A program made the position numbers and the translations under genes. The notes beneath the pieces are model-generated. The model did not search any database. It was not told where the DNA came from and saw only the letters and a list, made by a program, of their open reading frames with translations. From contig JASPKZ010010231.1 of the NCBI GenBank assembly GCA_030220185.1, positions 1 to 64,000 on the forward strand: a stretch of 64,000 nucleotides of DNA. Direction: 5' to 3'. Positions 63,518 to 64,000 of the stretch are shown here, piece by piece. Source of the DNA: Diploptera punctata. Lineage: Eukaryota; Arthropoda; Insecta; Blattodea; Blaberidae. The stretch's first letter is position 1; each line of letters begins with the position of its first letter.

Positions 63518-64000
63518 ATGGAGGGAAATCGAAACCCAGTCAATTCCAACACAATTATAGAGTTATTATTAAAGATGAAGCAGGAAAATAAGGAAATGTA
63601 TGAAAAATCTAAACTTGAAATAATTGAAACGATAAAAATTGAAATTAGGGCCGAATTACAACAAGTAGGAAATAGGGTCATGAATAAAACCGACAACAGC
63701 ATCACAGCTTTACAGGAAAAAGTAAAGGTGAAACACGGGGAACTAGAAGAAATTGCCCAATCTAGTAAGGGAATAGATACAATTAAACAAAAAGAGGAAG
63801 AAATTACCCAATCTAGGGATAATATAAGAGGAGAAATGCATGAGGGTATAGAATTGAATAACAATGCATCAGGGTCTTTGAGTGAGAGTATGAATGATAA
63901 CATACTATGTGAAAAATCTGATGTAATTATGAAGCAAGGAATGTCTGAAATAACAAGGAAAGCTTGTACAAGTGACAAGTGCACTAAAAGTTTGCAGGTA
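63518..64000 (+). CDS. gag: gag-like protein N terminus (partial, runs off the window)
   Basis: Open from ATG at 63518 to the last base (161 codons, no stop). Begins MEGNRNPVNSNTIIELLLKM. Residues ~12-75 are Glu/Lys-rich with heptad-like hydrophobics (ELLLKMKQENKEMYEKSKLE), i.e. probable coiled coil. No zinc knuckle or capsid motif yet, as these would lie downstream. Position 370 bases after a primer-binding site argues for Gag, the structural protein of the intracellular particle. This is the only sizeable open frame in the window that looks undamaged. The minus-strand frame in the same place (63445-63984) is a shadow. Confidence 0.65.
   Translation, partial: MEGNRNPVNSNTIIELLLKMKQENKEMYEKSKLEIIETIKIEIRAELQQVGNRVMNKTDNSITALQEKVKVKHGELEEIAQSSKGIDTIKQKEEEITQSRDNIRGEMHEGIELNNNASGSLSESMNDNILCEKSDVIMKQGMSEITRKACTSDKCTKSLQV

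Noticed and set aside
63445..63984. A 179-codon minus-strand hydrophobic frame resembling a membrane protein
   Set aside because: It is the antisense of the Glu/Lys-rich gag-like frame. Such antisense frames are hydrophobic by codon complementarity.

Overview
This window looks like heterochromatin-like intergenic DNA from an arthropod, most probably an insect. It is AT-rich and I found no intact host protein-coding gene on either strand. Everything I can name is a transposable element, a SINE, a tandem repeat or the wreckage of one of these. The mix (tRNA-derived SINEs ending in CATCAT or CTTTACTTTTACTTTT runs, several RTE-like and CR1/Jockey-like LINEs, Penelope-like elements, Tc1/mariner, pogo/Tigger, hAT and TTAA-type DNA elements) would fit a large polyneopteran genome such as a cockroach or termite. 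That assignment is inference from repeat content only.

Layout. 1-4.2 kb: AT microsatellite, a decayed LINE on the minus strand, and a 1.3 kb minisatellite of about 109 twelve-base units, each carrying a forkhead-type GTAAACA core. 5.9-9.3 kb: a long broken CR1/Jockey-like LINE (endonuclease plus reverse transcriptase). 10.5-13.8 kb: SINEs, a degenerate mariner and one copy of a dispersed gene-like repeat (here called the GERFHQ family). 14-15 kb: first copy of an unclassified ~700 bp repeat (R700). 16.7-20.8 kb: two LINE fragments head to head, a mariner remnant, a 469 bp palindrome built from Penelope-like 3' ends, and an RTE-like LINE. 20.8-22.3 and 29.4-30.9 kb: two closely related Tc1-like transposons. 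24.7-26.0 kb: a foldback-type repeat with a Penelope-like element inside it. 26.6-31.5 kb: more R700 (one copy split by the second Tc1) and a hAT-like gene split by a LINE. 32-33.6 kb: a pogo-like element. 36-41 kb: LINE scraps, GERFHQ copy 2, R700, a TTAA MITE and a second Penelope-like element. 42-44.6 kb: the best preserved LINE (reverse transcriptase with YADD, one frameshift). 48.4-49.3 kb: a TTAA-bounded element with two tRNA-like units. 51-53 kb: another TTAA element and the longest GERFHQ copy. 54.8-58.1 kb: a Tigger-like element split by a LINE that itself carries a TTAA MITE. 59.4-60.5 kb: a TIR element with repeated GTGGAC motifs. 62-64 kb: the 5' end of an LTR retrotransposon (primer-binding site and the start of gag), cut by the window edge.

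Nothing here works as a gene system in the operon sense. The biology is insertion history: nested insertions, empty sites readable by comparing copies, target-site duplications, inverted duplications and shared defects. The items I would look at first are the forkhead-site minisatellite, the TTAA-bounded tRNA-like element, the hammerhead-like hairpin shared by two different Penelope-like elements, and the dispersed GERFHQ gene family.
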